A stretch of DNA of 64,000 nucleotides, taken from positions 2,079 to 66,078 of the forward strand of contig NZ_BSEN01000001.1 of NCBI RefSeq assembly GCF_027921845.1, read 5' to 3'. This document shows, piece by piece, positions 17,543-27,552 of this stretch. The first letter of the stretch is position 1. Every line of letters begins with the position of its first letter. The translations under genes were made by a program, and so were the position numbers. This DNA is from Leifsonia poae (lineage in GTDB: Bacteria > Actinomycetota > Actinomycetes > Actinomycetales > Microbacteriaceae). The notes under the pieces were generated by a model, which had not been told where the DNA came from, ran no database searches, and saw only the letters and a program-made list of their open reading frames with translations.

Positions 17543-19198
17543 TCAGACGGCCACGGCGAGCGCCTCGTCGATCTCATCGTCGGCGTCATCGTCGGCGTCA
17601 TCGTCGGCCAGGTACCTGGCATATGCACCGATCGTCAGGAAGGTGGGGAAATCCTCGCCGAGCGACACCTCGCGCAGCACCTCAGCGGCGTCGTCGAACC
17701 GGCTGCCGGGTGTCTCCCGCAGGGCCGCCAGCTCCGTGTCGAGGATGCCCGTCACCAGTTCGCGGTCGACCGGCCAGCCCTCATCGGTGACGACGCGGTT
17801 CTCGATCCACTGGCGCAGCAGCGAGCGCGAGATCTCCGCGGTCGCCGCGTCCTCCATCAGGTTGTCGATCGCCACCGCGCCGATCCCGCGCAGCCACGCC
17901 TCGATGTAGCGCAGCGCGACGGAGACATTGGCGCGCACGCCGTCGAGGGTCACCGTGCCGCCGGCCGTCGCGACGTCGAGCAGGTCGCCCGCCGTCACGC
18001 TCACGTCGTCGCGCAGCCGGTCGACCTGGTTGGGCCGCTCCCCCAGCACCGCGTCGAACTCGGCGAGCGCCGTCGGAATCAGATCCGGATGCGCGACCCA
18101 GGTGCCGTCGAACCCGTCCCGCGCCTCGCGCCGCTTGTCATCGGCGACACGGGCCAGGGCGCGCTCGGTGGCGACGGCATCCCGACGGTTCGGGATTAAC
18201 GCGCTCATTCCGCCGATCGCGTGGGCGCCCCGCTTGTGACAGGTCGCGACCAGCAGCTCGGTATACGCACGCATGAACGGGACCGTCATGGTGATGCGGT
18301 CTCGATCGGGGAATGCGAAGCGCCGGCCGCGCGCCAGGAACGTCTTGATGATCGAGAAGATGTAGTCCCAGCGCCCGGCGTTCAGGCCGGCGCAGTGCTC
18401 GCGCAGCTCGTAGAGGATCTCCTCCATCTCGAACGACGCCTGGATCGTCTCGATCAGCACGGTCGCGCGGATCGTGCCGGTGGCCATGCCGATGCGCTGC
18501 TGGGCGAACACGAAGATGTCGTTCCAGAGCCGCGCCTCCTCGTGGCTCTCCAGCTTGGGCAGGTAGAAGTACGGCCCGCGCCCGGCGGCGACCAGCTCGT
18601 GGGCGTTGTGCCAGAAGTACAGTCCGAAGTCGACGAGCGACGCGCTCGCCGGCGACGTGCGCCCCGCGCGGTCGGTGAAGCTCAGGTGCTTCTCCACGAG
18701 GTGCCAGCCGCGGGGGCGCATCACGATGGTCGGAGTGAGCTCCGGCGGCGTCGTGACGCGGTACTCCTTGCCCTCCTGGCTCGTGAACCGGATGTTCGAG
18801 CGCACCGCGTCGTGCAGCGAGAGCTGGCCGCCGATCACGTTGCCCCAGGTGGGGCTGGTGGCGTCCTCCAGGTCGGCCAGCCACACCCGGGCGCCGGAAT
18901 TGAGGGCGTTGATCGCCATCTTGGGGTCGGTCGGTCCGGTGATCTCGACCCGGCGGTCCGCGAGCCCCGGACCCGCGCCCGCGACCCTCCACGTCGGGTC
19001 CTCCCGGATGGCGGCCGTCGTCGTGAGGAATTTCGGATCGCGGCCGTTCGCTGCGTCGGTGCGCTTGCGCAGCCGCTCGAGCAGGAGCTCCTGCCGGCGG
19101 CCGGCGAAGGCCTGGTGCAGGTGGTCGATGAAGGCGATGGCGTCGGGGGTCAGGATCTCATCGAAGCGTTCGCCGGTGCTGCCGGTGATCTCGATCAT
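17543..19198 (-). CDS. aceB: Malate synthase A
   Basis: Malate synthase of the glyoxylate shunt joins glyoxylate and acetyl-CoA to malate. The 551-residue protein has the form-A motifs MRPRGWHLVEKH, FYLPKLESHEEARLWND, the catalytic block RATVLIETIQASFEMEEILYELR, GRWDYIFSIIK and DGTWVAHPDL. The C-terminus ends in an acidic tail, DDDADDDADDEIDEALAVAV, coded by a 12-bp repeat; this tail is unlike the usual family end. It is followed upstream by isocitrate lyase on the same strand with a 43-bp gap, so both shunt enzymes are likely co-transcribed. ATG start with AGAGAAGAAG upstream. Confidence 0.96.
   Translation of the reverse strand: MIEITGSTGERFDEILTPDAIAFIDHLHQAFAGRRQELLLERLRKRTDAANGRDPKFLTTTAAIREDPTWRVAGAGPGLADRRVEITGPTDPKMAINALNSGARVWLADLEDATSPTWGNVIGGQLSLHDAVRSNIRFTSQEGKEYRVTTPPELTPTIVMRPRGWHLVEKHLSFTDRAGRTSPASASLVDFGLYFWHNAHELVAAGRGPYFYLPKLESHEEARLWNDIFVFAQQRIGMATGTIRATVLIETIQASFEMEEILYELREHCAGLNAGRWDYIFSIIKTFLARGRRFAFPDRDRITMTVPFMRAYTELLVATCHKRGAHAIGGMSALIPNRRDAVATERALARVADDKRREARDGFDGTWVAHPDLIPTALAEFDAVLGERPNQVDRLRDDVSVTAGDLLDVATAGGTVTLDGVRANVSVALRYIEAWLRGIGAVAIDNLMEDAATAEISRSLLRQWIENRVVTDEGWPVDRELVTGILDTELAALRETPGSRFDDAAEVLREVSLGEDFPTFLTIGAYARYLADDDADDDADDEIDEALAVAV
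17575..17608 (-). repeat. 12-bp tandem repeat coding the acidic tail of malate synthase
   Basis: CATCGTCGGCGT occurs twice in full and a third time in part. On the minus strand it encodes DDAD repeats near the C-terminus of AceB. A repeat whose unit is a multiple of three can change copy number without frameshift. Confidence 0.8.
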
Positions 19199-19241
19199 GG
19201 TCTTCTTCTCTCGTGTCGGTGGTGCAGGTCGTGCCGGACGA

Positions 19242-20543
19242 TCAGAACTGGTGCTCCTCGGTGGAGCCGACCAGGGCGAGCGTTTCGCTGTCGGGGTTGA
19301 GCGCTGTCGCGATGCGGTCGAAATAGCCCGTGCCGACCTCCCGCTGGTGGCGGGTGGCGGTGTAGCCGTCGCGCTCCGAGGCGAATTCCGCCTCCTGCAG
19401 GTCGACGTAGGCGCTCATCTGGCGAGCGGCGTAGTCCTGGGCGAGCGTGAACATCGAGTGGTTGAGGGCGTGGAAGCCCGCAAGGGTGATGAATTGGAAG
19501 GCGTAGCCGTAGCCGGCGAGCTCCCGCTGGAATCGCGCGATCCGGTCGTCGTCGAGGTGCGACTTCCAGTTGAACGACGGCGAGCAGTTGTACGCGAGCT
19601 TCTTGCCGGGGAAGTCGCGATGGATGCGCTCGGCGAAGGCGCGGGCGAGCTCCAGGTCGGGCTCGGCGCTCTCCACCCAGAGCAGGTCGGCGTACGGCGC
19701 GTAGGCGAGGCCGCGGGCGATCACCGGATCGATCCCGTTGCGCACCTCGTAGAAGCCGTCCGCCGTGCGTTCGCCGTTCAGGAACGGACGGTCGCGTTCG
19801 TCGTGGTCGCTGGTGAGCAGCGTGGCGGCCAGCGCATCCGTGCGTGCGATCACGATCGTCGGAACGCCCGCGACGTCGGCCGCCAGCCTGGCCGCGTTCA
19901 GCGTGCGGATGTGCTGGCCGGTCGGCACCAGCACCTTGCCGCCCATGTGCCCGCACTTCTTCTCGCTGGCGAGCTGGTCCTCCCAGTGCACGCCGGCCGC
20001 GCCCGCCTCGATCATCGAGTGCATGAGCTCGTAGGCGTTGAGCGGGCCGCCGAAACCGGCCTCGGCGTCGGCGACGATCGGTGCCATCCAGTCGGCGACC
20101 GGCCCGTCGGTGCCTTCGATCTGGCCGGCGCGCAGCAGCGCGTTGTTGATGCGGCGCACGACCGCCGGCACCGAGTTCACGGGGTACAGGCTCTGGTCCG
20201 GGTAGGTCTGCCCCGACAGGTTCGCGTCGGCGGCGACCTGCCAGCCCGAGAGGTAGATCGCCTGCAGCCCGGCGCGCACCTGCTGAACGGCCTGGTTGCC
20301 GGTGAGCGCACCCAGCGCCGCGATCCACGCCGTGTCGTCACTGCTCCGGATGGCGTCCCAGAGCCGCTCGGCACCCCGGCGGGCGAGCGTGCGCTCCTCA
20401 CGAACGGGACCGCGCAGGGCGATGACGTCGGCGGCGGTGTAGTCGCGGCGGATGCCCGACCAACGCGGGTCCGCATCCCATTCGAGCTGGAGCTCGGCCG
20501 CCGTCTGAACGGTGTCGCCGGGGCGGGTGTTTTGAGTGCTCAT
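19242..20543 (-). CDS. aceA: Isocitrate lyase
   Basis: Isocitrate lyase splits isocitrate to glyoxylate and succinate, the first step of the glyoxylate shunt. The 433-residue product has the catalytic signature [10 protein letters not shown] with Cys197, the [13 protein letters not shown] context, and [16 protein letters not shown] use the ATG of [11 protein letters not shown], preceded by GGAGGTCAGG; the open frame extends far upstream without protein-like sequence. It faces the RamB-like regulator across a 144-bp divergent region with an inverted repeat and a RamB-like site, so acetate control of both directions is likely. Confidence 0.97.
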   Translation of the reverse strand: MSTQNTRPGDTVQTAAELQLEWDADPRWSGIRRDYTAADVIALRGPVREERTLARRGAERLWDAIRSSDDTAWIAALGALTGNQAVQQVRAGLQAIYLSGWQVAADANLSGQTYPDQSLYPVNSVPAVVRRINNALLRAGQIEGTDGPVADWMAPIVADAEAGFGGPLNAYELMHSMIEAGAAGVHWEDQLASEKKCGHMGGKVLVPTGQHIRTLNAARLAADVAGVPTIVIARTDALAATLLTSDHDERDRPFLNGERTADGFYEVRNGIDPVIARGLAYAPYADLLWVESAEPDLELARAFAERIHRDFPGKKLAYNCSPSFNWKSHLDDDRIARFQRELAGYGYAFQFITLAGFHALNHSMFTLAQDYAARQMSAYVDLQEAEFASERDGYTATRHQREVGTGYFDRIATALNPDSETLALVGSTEEHQF

Positions 20544-20637
20544 CCTGACCTCCGTGGTCGTGTGATGTGGTCGATCGAATCGGCTGGGTGACTTCGATCC
20601 TGGGCGGGCTGCACACGTCCCGGCCAAGAAAGCCCGG

Positions 20638-20659
20638 CAGAAGAATCCGCGTTCTTCTG
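20638..20659. promoter_or_regulatory. Perfect 8-bp inverted repeat between aceA and the RamB-like gene
   Basis: CAGAAGAA-TCCGCG-TTCTTCTG: perfect 8-bp arms with a 6-bp spacer, in the divergent region ahead of both the isocitrate lyase gene and the regulator. Good geometry for an operator of a dimeric regulator. Which protein binds is unknown. Confidence 0.6.
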
Positions 20660-20675
20660 TTTGCCAGAACTTCGC
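20660..20675. promoter_or_regulatory. RamB-like half-sites (TTTGCC / AACTTCGC)
   Basis: TTTGCC and AACTTCGC resemble, in opposite orientations, the AACTTTGCAAA-type RamB box of corynebacteria. The match is partial. It lies 13 bases ahead of the regulator start, consistent with autoregulation. Confidence 0.35.
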
Positions 20676-20687
20676 GGGGGTGTCACG

Positions 20688-22166
20688 ATGTGCTGCATGA
20701 CCGACACCGTCGACGACGACGTGAATGTGGACGCCCTCACGCTGGGCCGTCGCATCCGCGCCTATCGCGTGCAGCGCGGCCTGACGCTGGAGGCACTGGC
20801 GCAGGCGATCGATCGTGCGCCGTCGCAGGTGTCCACGATCGAGAACGGCAACCGCGAGCCGAGGCTCGCCCTCCTGCGCGCGATCGCCGCTGCGCTCGGA
20901 GTGACGGTCGACGACCTGCTCGATCCGACGCCTCCGGATGAGCGCGCCGCCCTCGAGATCGCGGTCGAGCGGGCTCAGCGCGGGCCGGTGTTCGCGGCCC
21001 TCGGCATCGAGCCCGTGCGCGTGTCGAAAGCCCAGGCGGACGCCGGACTCCGCGCCATCCTGGCGCTGCACCAGGAGGTGGAGCGCCTGCACCGCGAGCG
21101 CGCGGCGACCCCCGAGGAGGCCAGGCGGGCGAACGCCGAGCTGCGCGCGACGATGCGCGCCCGCGACAACTACTTCGCCGAGCTGGAGGAGATCGCGGCG
21201 TCGCTGCTCACCTCGGTCGGGCACGCCGGCGGCCCCGTCTCGCAGCAGACCGTCTCCGACATGGCCGACCACCTCGGCTACTCGCTGCACTACGTCGGCG
21301 ACCTGCCGCACTCGACCCGTTCGGTGACCGACAAGCGCAACGGCCGCATCTACCTGCCCACCGAGCAGTCGGCCTCGCGGGACTCGCGGTCGCCGATCCT
21401 GCAGGCCTTCGCGTCACATCTGCTCGGCCACGACGAGCCGGGAAACTACGCCGATTTTCTGCGGCAGCGCGTCGAGACCAACTACCTCACGGCGGCCCTG
21501 CTGCTGCCCGAGCGCGACGCCGTCGCCCTGCTCGCCGAGGCCAAGAACTTCCGCCGCATCTCGATGGAGGACCTCCGCGACGCCTTCGCCGTGTCGTACG
21601 AGACGGCGGCGCACCGGTTCACCAACCTCGCGACCGCCCGGCTGGGCATCCCGGTGCACTTCATGAAGGTGCACGAGTCGGGCACGATCATCAAGGCGTA
21701 CGAGAACGACGCGGTCGCCTTCCCGTCGGATGCGCTGGGCGCGATCGAGGGGACACCGGTGTGCCGCAGCTGGACCGCGCGAACGGTCTTCGACGTCGCG
21801 GATCGGTTCAGCCCGTACTACCAGTACACCGACACGCCCCGGGGGACGTACTGGTGCACCTCACGCATCGAGAAGGCCAAGGAAGGCGACTACTCGGTGA
21901 GCGTCGGAGTCCCGTTTGCCGACGTCAAATGGTTCCGCGGCCGCGAGACCGCGCACCGTGCCATCTCGACCTGTCCGGATGAGGCGTGCTGCCGCCGCGC
22001 ACCCGCCGCGCTCGCGAGTACCTGGGAGGGCCAGTCATGGCCGAGCGCACGCACCCCGACGAGTCTGCTGGCGGCCCTGCCGACGGGGACCTTCCCGGGC
22101 GTCGACGCCACCGAGGTCTATACGTTCCTCGAGCGGCACGCGCCCGCCGGCCGGTCGAACGGCTAG
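20688..22166 (+). CDS. ramB: RamB-like XRE-family regulator of acetate/short-chain acyl metabolism
   Basis: RamB proteins control acetate and glyoxylate-shunt genes in Actinobacteria. Residues about 17-70 form an XRE helix-turn-helix ([41 protein letters not shown]); the middle has an IrrE-like region around [32 protein letters not shown]; the C-terminal part ([16 protein letters not shown] to [11 protein letters not shown]) matches the DUF2083 domain of this family with its conserved cysteines. I choose the ATG at 20688 because GGGGG lies seven bases upstream; the ATG at 20697 (MTDTVDDD) is an alternative. Divergent from aceA, which fixes the likely target. About 490 residues, normal for the family. 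Confidence 0.85.
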   Translation: MCCMTDTVDDDVNVDALTLGRRIRAYRVQRGLTLEALAQAIDRAPSQVSTIENGNREPRLALLRAIAAALGVTVDDLLDPTPPDERAALEIAVERAQRGPVFAALGIEPVRVSKAQADAGLRAILALHQEVERLHRERAATPEEARRANAELRATMRARDNYFAELEEIAASLLTSVGHAGGPVSQQTVSDMADHLGYSLHYVGDLPHSTRSVTDKRNGRIYLPTEQSASRDSRSPILQAFASHLLGHDEPGNYADFLRQRVETNYLTAALLLPERDAVALLAEAKNFRRISMEDLRDAFAVSYETAAHRFTNLATARLGIPVHFMKVHESGTIIKAYENDAVAFPSDALGAIEGTPVCRSWTARTVFDVADRFSPYYQYTDTPRGTYWCTSRIEKAKEGDYSVSVGVPFADVKWFRGRETAHRAISTCPDEACCRRAPAALASTWEGQSWPSARTPTSLLAALPTGTFPGVDATEVYTFLERHAPAGRSNG

Positions 22167-22618
22167 ATGTCCTTCAGCGTGAAGTCGATGAGCGTCGGCG
22201 TGCCGAGCGTCCCGCCGATCGTGCAGACGGCGATGACGTTGCCCACGCCCTCGTGCGTGCCGGGCGGAAGAGTCATGCCGACGATCGCCTGGTAGGACCC
22301 GTCGGGGTTCTTCGTCGGAGGCTGCGCGGCGTTGTACGGCCGGAGCTCCGTGCTCGGAGCCTGCGCGAGATACTCATGAGCGCCCAGCACCGCGCAGGCG
22401 GTCCACGCCGCTAGCGGCGTCATGGCGTCGTCCGGTGAGGCGGCGACCGGAGCCGGGGTCGCCGTGACCGTCGCGGTCGCGGTGGCCGTGACCGTCACGG
22501 TCGGCGCCGGCGACGGCGATGCGGCCGGCGACCCGGCGCATCCGGCCAGCGACAGGCCGGCGACGATCACCGCGGCCCCCGCCACGCTCCGAATGATGAT
22601 GGAGACCCGATGTCTCAT
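22163..22618 (-). CDS. Small lipoprotein of unknown function
   Basis: A 151-residue secreted lipoprotein. A signal peptide with a hydrophobic core (AAVIVAGLSLAGC) ends in a lipobox with Cys27. Next comes a low-complexity spacer of about 35 residues (TVTVTATATATVTATPAP), then a domain of about 85 residues containing two cysteines. I do not recognise the domain. GGGGGAAG lies four bases before the ATG. Its stop overlaps the ramB stop on the other strand: both stops share the CTAG at 22163-22166, so no terminator fits between the convergent genes. Confidence 0.75.
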   Translation of the reverse strand: MRHRVSIIIRSVAGAAVIVAGLSLAGCAGSPAASPSPAPTVTVTATATATVTATPAPVAASPDDAMTPLAAWTACAVLGAHEYLAQAPSTELRPYNAAQPPTKNPDGSYQAIVGMTLPPGTHEGVGNVIAVCTIGGTLGTPTLIDFTLKDI

Positions 22619-22802
22619 GGCTTCCCCCGAACTCGAGCTGGTGCACGAAGAAGTGCGAAGTGTGCAGCACTGCAGAGTCTAGGGAGCGCACCCCTCGGAC
22701 GGAATGAATGGAATGGTCACGATTTCGCGACGGAATCCGTCGGGACGGTTCGGTGAGGCTTGCGAGAATGTCACAAACCGACAGAGGGGCGGGTACCGAT
22801 CC

Positions 22803-24209
22803 GTGGGTGACACCGTTTTCGAGAGGATGCGTCCGGACGCATCGGCCGTGCGGCATGCGCTCGACGGCACGCGTCAGGCGACGTTCTGGATCGAGGACGC
22901 GCCCGGCGACGCGTACCCGCGGCTGACGGCCGACCTCGCCTGCGATCTGGTGGTGGTCGGCGGCGGCTACTCGGGGCTGTGGACCGCGCTGCTCGCCAAG
23001 CGGGAGGATCCCACCGCGCGCGTCGTGCTGCTCGAGGGCCGGCGGATCGGCTGGGCCGCCTCCGGCCGCAACGGAGGATTCTGCGAGGCCAGCCTCACGC
23101 ACGGCGACGACAACGGGCTCAGCCGGTTCCCTCAGGAGTTCGACCAGCTGCAGCGCCTCGGCATGGAGAACCTCGACGAGATCGAGCGCACCGTCTCCGA
23201 GCTGGCGCTCGATGCCGACTTCGAGCGCAACGGAGCGATCGACATCGCCACCGAGCCCTACCAGGTCGACTGGCTCCGCGAGGCGGCGAACGGCGACGAC
23301 GCCGTCTTCCTCGACACCGAGGCCGTGCGGGCCCAGGTCGACTCCCCCAGCTATCTCGCGGGGCTGCTCCGAACGCGCGACTCCGCGCTCGTGCATCCGG
23401 CCAAGCTCGCCCGAGCTCTCGCCCGCGCCTGCGTCGCCGCCGGTGTCGAGATCTTCGAGCACACCCCGGTCGAGTCGATCGGCGACGGCACCGCGCTCCG
23501 CACCCCGCTGGCGACCGTCGCCGCCCAGCGCACCGCCCTCGCCACCAACGTGTTCCCGTCCCTGCTCAAGCGCAACCGGCTGGCCACCGTGCCCGTCTAC
23601 GACTACGTGCTCATGACCGAGCCGCTGACGGATGCGCAGCTCGCGTCCATCGGCTGGTCCGGCCGCCAGGGCCTCGGCGACTCGGCCAACCAGTTCCACT
23701 ACTACCGCCTGTCGGCCGACAACCGCATCCTGTTCGGCGGCTACGACGCGATCTACCACTTCGGCGGCCGGGTGCGCGAGGAGTACGAGAACCGGCCGGT
23801 CACCTTCGAGCGGCTGGCCGAGCACTTCCTCACGACGTTCCCGCAGTTGGAGGGCATCCGGTTCACCAACAAGTGGGCGGGCGCGATCGACACCTGCAGC
23901 CGGTTCTGCGCGTTCTTCGGCTCCGCCAGGGGCGGCCGCGTCGCGTACGCCACCGGCTACACCGGACTCGGTGTCGCGGCGACGCACTTCGGAGCCAAGG
24001 TGATGCTCGACCTGCTCGCCGGCCGCAGCACCGAGCGCACCGAGCTCGCGATGGTGAAGAGCCGCCCCCTGCCGTTCCCGCCCGAGCCGGCGGCGGCGAT
24101 CGGGATCAACCTCACCCGCTGGTCCCTCGACCGGGCCGACCACAACGCGGGCACCCGCAATCTGTTCCTCAAGACCCTCGACGCCGTCGGACTCGGCTTC
24201 GACTCCTGA
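22803..24209 (+). CDS. FAD-dependent oxidoreductase, gamma-glutamylputrescine oxidase-like (PuuB/DAO family)
   Basis: A 468-residue DAO-family flavoenzyme. The FAD Rossmann motif is [19 protein letters not shown], followed by [12 protein letters not shown], the family block around the flavin. Near the C-terminus comes [17 protein letters not shown], the second FAD signature. It sits 25 bp ahead of a putrescine/spermidine-type ABC transporter, which makes oxidation of a polyamine or gamma-glutamyl polyamine the best guess. I start at GTG 22803, about ten bases behind GAGGGGCGGG; upstream ATGs at 22704/22713 and a downstream ATG at 22827 are alternatives. The substrate is inferred from context. 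Confidence 0.78.
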   Translation: MGDTVFERMRPDASAVRHALDGTRQATFWIEDAPGDAYPRLTADLACDLVVVGGGYSGLWTALLAKREDPTARVVLLEGRRIGWAASGRNGGFCEASLTHGDDNGLSRFPQEFDQLQRLGMENLDEIERTVSELALDADFERNGAIDIATEPYQVDWLREAANGDDAVFLDTEAVRAQVDSPSYLAGLLRTRDSALVHPAKLARALARACVAAGVEIFEHTPVESIGDGTALRTPLATVAAQRTALATNVFPSLLKRNRLATVPVYDYVLMTEPLTDAQLASIGWSGRQGLGDSANQFHYYRLSADNRILFGGYDAIYHFGGRVREEYENRPVTFERLAEHFLTTFPQLEGIRFTNKWAGAIDTCSRFCAFFGSARGGRVAYATGYTGLGVAATHFGAKVMLDLLAGRSTERTELAMVKSRPLPFPPEPAAAIGINLTRWSLDRADHNAGTRNLFLKTLDAVGLGFDS

Positions 24210-24234
24210 CCAGCCGCCCGCAAGGAGACCCCGC

Positions 24235-25377
24235 ATGACGCTCACCCAGAAGAACTCTGCCCCGACCGCCCCCGATGCCGACGGCTCGGTGCGGCTGCGG
24301 GGCATCACCAAGCGCTTCGGCGATGCGACGGCGGTGGCCGGGGTCGACCTGGACGTGCAGTCGGGCGAGTTCCTGTCGCTGCTCGGCCCGTCGGGCTGCG
24401 GCAAGACCACGCTGCTGCGGATGATCGCCGGGTTCGAGCATCCGGATGAGGGCGACATCGAGGTCGGCGGCACCAGCGTCCTCGACATTCCGCCGTACAA
24501 GCGCCCGGTCAACACCGTGTTCCAGTCGTACGCGCTGTTCCCGCACATGACGGTCGCCGAGAACGTCGCCTACGGGCTGCGGCAGAAGCGGGTTCCGCGC
24601 TCGGAGGTCGCGACGCGGGTGCGCGACGCGCTCGACATGGCCCGGATGGGCGGCTTCGCCGACCGGAGCCCGCAGAAGCTCTCGGGCGGCCAGCAGCAGC
24701 GCGTCGCCCTGGCCAGGGCGCTGGTGAACCGCCCGAAGGTGCTGCTGCTCGACGAGCCGATGTCGGCCCTCGATCGCAAGCTGCGCGAGGAGATGCAGAT
24801 CGAGCTGAAGCTGCTGCAGCGCCAGCTCGGCATCACATTTGTGTTCGTCACGCACGACCAGCAGGAGGCGCTGTCGATGAGCGACCGCATCGTGGTGATG
24901 CAGGGCGGCACGATCCAGCAGGTCGGCACGACCGAGGCCGTGTACGCGTCGCCCGCGAACGCTTTCGTCGCGGGATTCATCGGAAAGCAGAACTTCATCG
25001 ACGCGACGGTGCAGCCCGACGGCGCGCTGCTCGGAGCCGACGGCGCCGTCCGGTCGGCGGGCGTGCCCGACGCGCCGGGCGCCCCCGGCAGCCGGGTGCG
25101 GGTCGCCGTCCGCGCCGAGGCCGTCTCCGTGAGCGCCACGCGGCCGGGCACCACCGCCGTGCGCGGCACGCTCGCAGGCATCTCGTTCCTCGGCGACGTG
25201 ATCCAATACGTCGTCGTGACCGCGAGCGGACAGGAACTGCTCTCGCGCCGCCCACCGGCCCAGGCCGAGCAGCTCAGCACGGGCGACACCGTCTGGTGCG
25301 GCTGGAGCGACGCCGACCTCCACGTCTTCCCCGCCGACGAGCCACGCGACGCCGCCCGCGACGACGAGGCCGCCTGA
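24235..25377 (+). CDS. potA: ABC transporter ATPase, spermidine/putrescine type (PotA-like)
   Basis: A 380-residue ATPase of a polyamine-type importer. Walker A is GPSGCGKTT, the Q-loop is in [13 protein letters not shown], the signature is [15 protein letters not shown], Walker B is [12 protein letters not shown], and the switch His is in VTHDQ. The last 110 residues form the TOBE/MOP-like regulatory part with RAEAV. AAGGAG lies before the ATG. The stop is separated from the binding-protein start by one base. The gene order ATPase, binding protein, permease, permease is typical of Pot systems. Confidence 0.9.
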   Translation: MTLTQKNSAPTAPDADGSVRLRGITKRFGDATAVAGVDLDVQSGEFLSLLGPSGCGKTTLLRMIAGFEHPDEGDIEVGGTSVLDIPPYKRPVNTVFQSYALFPHMTVAENVAYGLRQKRVPRSEVATRVRDALDMARMGGFADRSPQKLSGGQQQRVALARALVNRPKVLLLDEPMSALDRKLREEMQIELKLLQRQLGITFVFVTHDQQEALSMSDRIVVMQGGTIQQVGTTEAVYASPANAFVAGFIGKQNFIDATVQPDGALLGADGAVRSAGVPDAPGAPGSRVRVAVRAEAVSVSATRPGTTAVRGTLAGISFLGDVIQYVVVTASGQELLSRRPPAQAEQLSTGDTVWCGWSDADLHVFPADEPRDAARDDEAA

Positions 25378-25378
25378 G

Positions 25379-26557
25379 ATGCGGGGCTCCCGCCGCGCCG
25401 CCGACGTCGTCGCGCTCATCCCCGAGGTCGGCTCCTCCCGTCTCACCCGCAGGGCCCTGCTCAGCGGTTTCGCCGTCGCCGGCGCCGGACTCGTGCTGAC
25501 CGCCTGCAGCAGGCAGACCGCGTTCGGCGCCTCCGCGCGAGTGGACGGCACGCTCGAGAGCCAGCTGAACGTCTACAGCTGGGGCGACTACGACGACCCG
25601 GCGAACATCAACGCCTTCCAGAAGAAGAGCGGCGTGACGGTGCAGCTCGACAGCTACGGCTCCAATGAGGAGATGATCGCCAAGCTGGGCGCCACGCGAG
25701 GGACCAGCGGCTACGACATCGTCGTGCCGACCGGCAACTACGTGCCGATGATGGTCGCCAACGGGCTGCTGCAGAAGCTCGATCACTCCCGGCTGAAGAA
25801 CATCGGCAACCTCGACCCGCTCTACACGAATCAGTCGTGGGACCCCGGCAACCGCTACACGGTCTGCAAAGACTGGGGCACGACCGGCTTCGCCTACGAC
25901 ACCGACGTCATCACCCGGCCGATGAGCTCCTGGGCCGACTTCCTCGACGCCGCACAGCACGAGGCCAGCAAGAACGTGGCCGTGCTGGAGGACCCGTGGG
26001 AGGTCACCAGCATGTACTTCGGCGCCCATGGCATCGACCCGAACACCACGAAGAAGGCCGACCTCGACGCCTGCGAGACCTACCTGGTGAACACGCTCGC
26101 CCCGCACGTGAAGGCGTTCAACTCGACCGCCGTCACCAGCGGCATCCCCGAGGGCACCTTCTCCCTCATCCAGGCCTTCAACGGCGACGCTCGCCAGGGG
26201 ATGCTCGCGACCGACACGATCCCGAAGAACTGGAAGTTCGTGTACCCGACACCGACGGCCAACCTCTGGATGGACACCTGGGCGATCGCGACGGGCGCCC
26301 AGCATCCGGATGCGGCCTACGCGTTCATCGACGCGATGCTCGAGCCGGACGCGTCGTACCGCGAGGTCGACTACATCGGCTACTCGACCGGCGTGAAGGG
26401 CCTGGAGGAACGAGCGAAGGAGGAGGGCTTCGACCTCCCCGAGCTGGTCTTCCCCTCCGCCGAGGTCATCTCACGGCTCACCCCGGCCGAGCTCAACGAC
26501 GCGGCGGAGCGCCTCGTCTCGATCGTCAACCGCATGATGGCGAAGGCAGGTTCGTGA
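25379..26557 (+). CDS. potD: Extracellular polyamine-type solute-binding lipoprotein (PotD-like)
   Basis: The 392-residue binding protein captures substrate outside the cell for the PotA/B/C transporter. The N-terminus has a twin-arginine pair (Arg24-Arg25 in RLTRRALLSG), a hydrophobic core and a lipobox LTAC with Cys43, so export as a lipoprotein, perhaps through Tat, is likely. The mature part begins LNVYSWGDYDDPANINAFQKKSGVTVQLDSYGSNEEM, the PotD/PotF pattern. The stop shares one base with the next ATG (TGATG). Substrate could be putrescine, spermidine or a related compound. Confidence 0.88.
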   Translation: MRGSRRAADVVALIPEVGSSRLTRRALLSGFAVAGAGLVLTACSRQTAFGASARVDGTLESQLNVYSWGDYDDPANINAFQKKSGVTVQLDSYGSNEEMIAKLGATRGTSGYDIVVPTGNYVPMMVANGLLQKLDHSRLKNIGNLDPLYTNQSWDPGNRYTVCKDWGTTGFAYDTDVITRPMSSWADFLDAAQHEASKNVAVLEDPWEVTSMYFGAHGIDPNTTKKADLDACETYLVNTLAPHVKAFNSTAVTSGIPEGTFSLIQAFNGDARQGMLATDTIPKNWKFVYPTPTANLWMDTWAIATGAQHPDAAYAFIDAMLEPDASYREVDYIGYSTGVKGLEERAKEEGFDLPELVFPSAEVISRLTPAELNDAAERLVSIVNRMMAKAGS

Positions 26558-27552
26558 TGACCACCGCTCTCACCGACACCCCGCTCGGAACGGAGCGTTT
26601 CGCACCGGCGACCGGCGTACCGCCCGTACCGCCCCGGAAACGCCGGCGGCTCCGGGTCTCCGGCACCACCATCGCCGGCTTCCCGACCTGGGCTTTCGTG
26701 CTGTTCTTCTTCATCATCCCGCTGGCGCTGGTGCTCTGGTACAGCTTCGGCTACAAGCCCGATCTGTTCTCCGCGCACGCCAACGACAGGCTCTCCTTCG
26801 ACCGCTACGGCGAAGCGCTGGATGCGACGTTCCTCGGCACGTTCCTCAACACTCTGAAGATCGGGCTGCTCGGCACCGCGATCTGCCTGGTCATCGCTGT
26901 GCCGTTCGCCTACTGGCTCGCGGTCAAGCTCAAGCCGCAGTACCGGGCGCTCGCACTGGCCCTCGTGCTCGTGCCGTTCTGGACGAACTTCCTGGTGCGC
27001 ACCCTCGGCTGGCAGATCGTGCTCTCCCCGCAGGGTTTCCTCTCGAACGCCTTGCAGAGCATGGGACTCCTGCACGGCAAGCTCGACATCCTGTACACCC
27101 AGGCGGCGGTGCAGCTGGGCGTCGTGTACAACTATCTGCCGCTGATGATCCTGCCGCTGTACGTCGCGATGGATCGCGCCGGTCAGCCGCTGCGCGAGGC
27201 GAGCGCCGATCTGGGCGCGAACCGGGTGCGCACGTTCCTGCAGATCACCCTCCCCCTGGCGGCGCCGGGCATCGCCAGCGGCTGCCTGCTGGTGTTCATC
27301 CCGCTGATGGGCGACTACGTGACCGCCTCGGTCCTCGGCGGCGCTCAGGGCAACATGGTCGGCCAGCTCGTCGCCAGCCAGTTCAACACCGCGCAGAACT
27401 GGGCGCTCGGCTCGGCGATGGCGGTGCTGCTGATGCTCTTCATCGCGGCCGCCGTCGTCATCGTCGGGGCCGTGCTGCTGATCGCCCGCTGGGCGCTCCG
27501 AAGGTCGCGCAGTGTCGACCTGACGGCAGTCGCGACGGGAGACGCGCGATGA
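26557..27552 (+). CDS. potB: ABC transporter permease, spermidine/putrescine type (PotB-like)
   Basis: A 331-residue inner-membrane permease. After a polar tail of about 45 residues come about six helices beginning TWAFVLFFFIIPLALVLWYSFGY. The EAA-type cytoplasmic loop that docks to the ATPase is REASADLGANRVRTFLQITLPLAAPGI. The start ATG overlaps the binding-protein stop by one base, and the end overlaps potC by four bases. Confidence 0.9.
   Translation: MTTALTDTPLGTERFAPATGVPPVPPRKRRRLRVSGTTIAGFPTWAFVLFFFIIPLALVLWYSFGYKPDLFSAHANDRLSFDRYGEALDATFLGTFLNTLKIGLLGTAICLVIAVPFAYWLAVKLKPQYRALALALVLVPFWTNFLVRTLGWQIVLSPQGFLSNALQSMGLLHGKLDILYTQAAVQLGVVYNYLPLMILPLYVAMDRAGQPLREASADLGANRVRTFLQITLPLAAPGIASGCLLVFIPLMGDYVTASVLGGAQGNMVGQLVASQFNTAQNWALGSAMAVLLMLFIAAAVVIVGAVLLIARWALRRSRSVDLTAVATGDAR

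Noticed and set aside
17575-17608. Possible short CRISPR-like array
   Set aside because: The 12-bp units are directly adjacent without spacers and lie in frame inside malate synthase.
22490-22560. Alternating GTCGC/GGTGACCGTCAC repeats as a regulatory repeat
   Set aside because: They encode the Thr/Val/Ala-rich spacer of the lipoprotein; a coding low-complexity stretch explains them.
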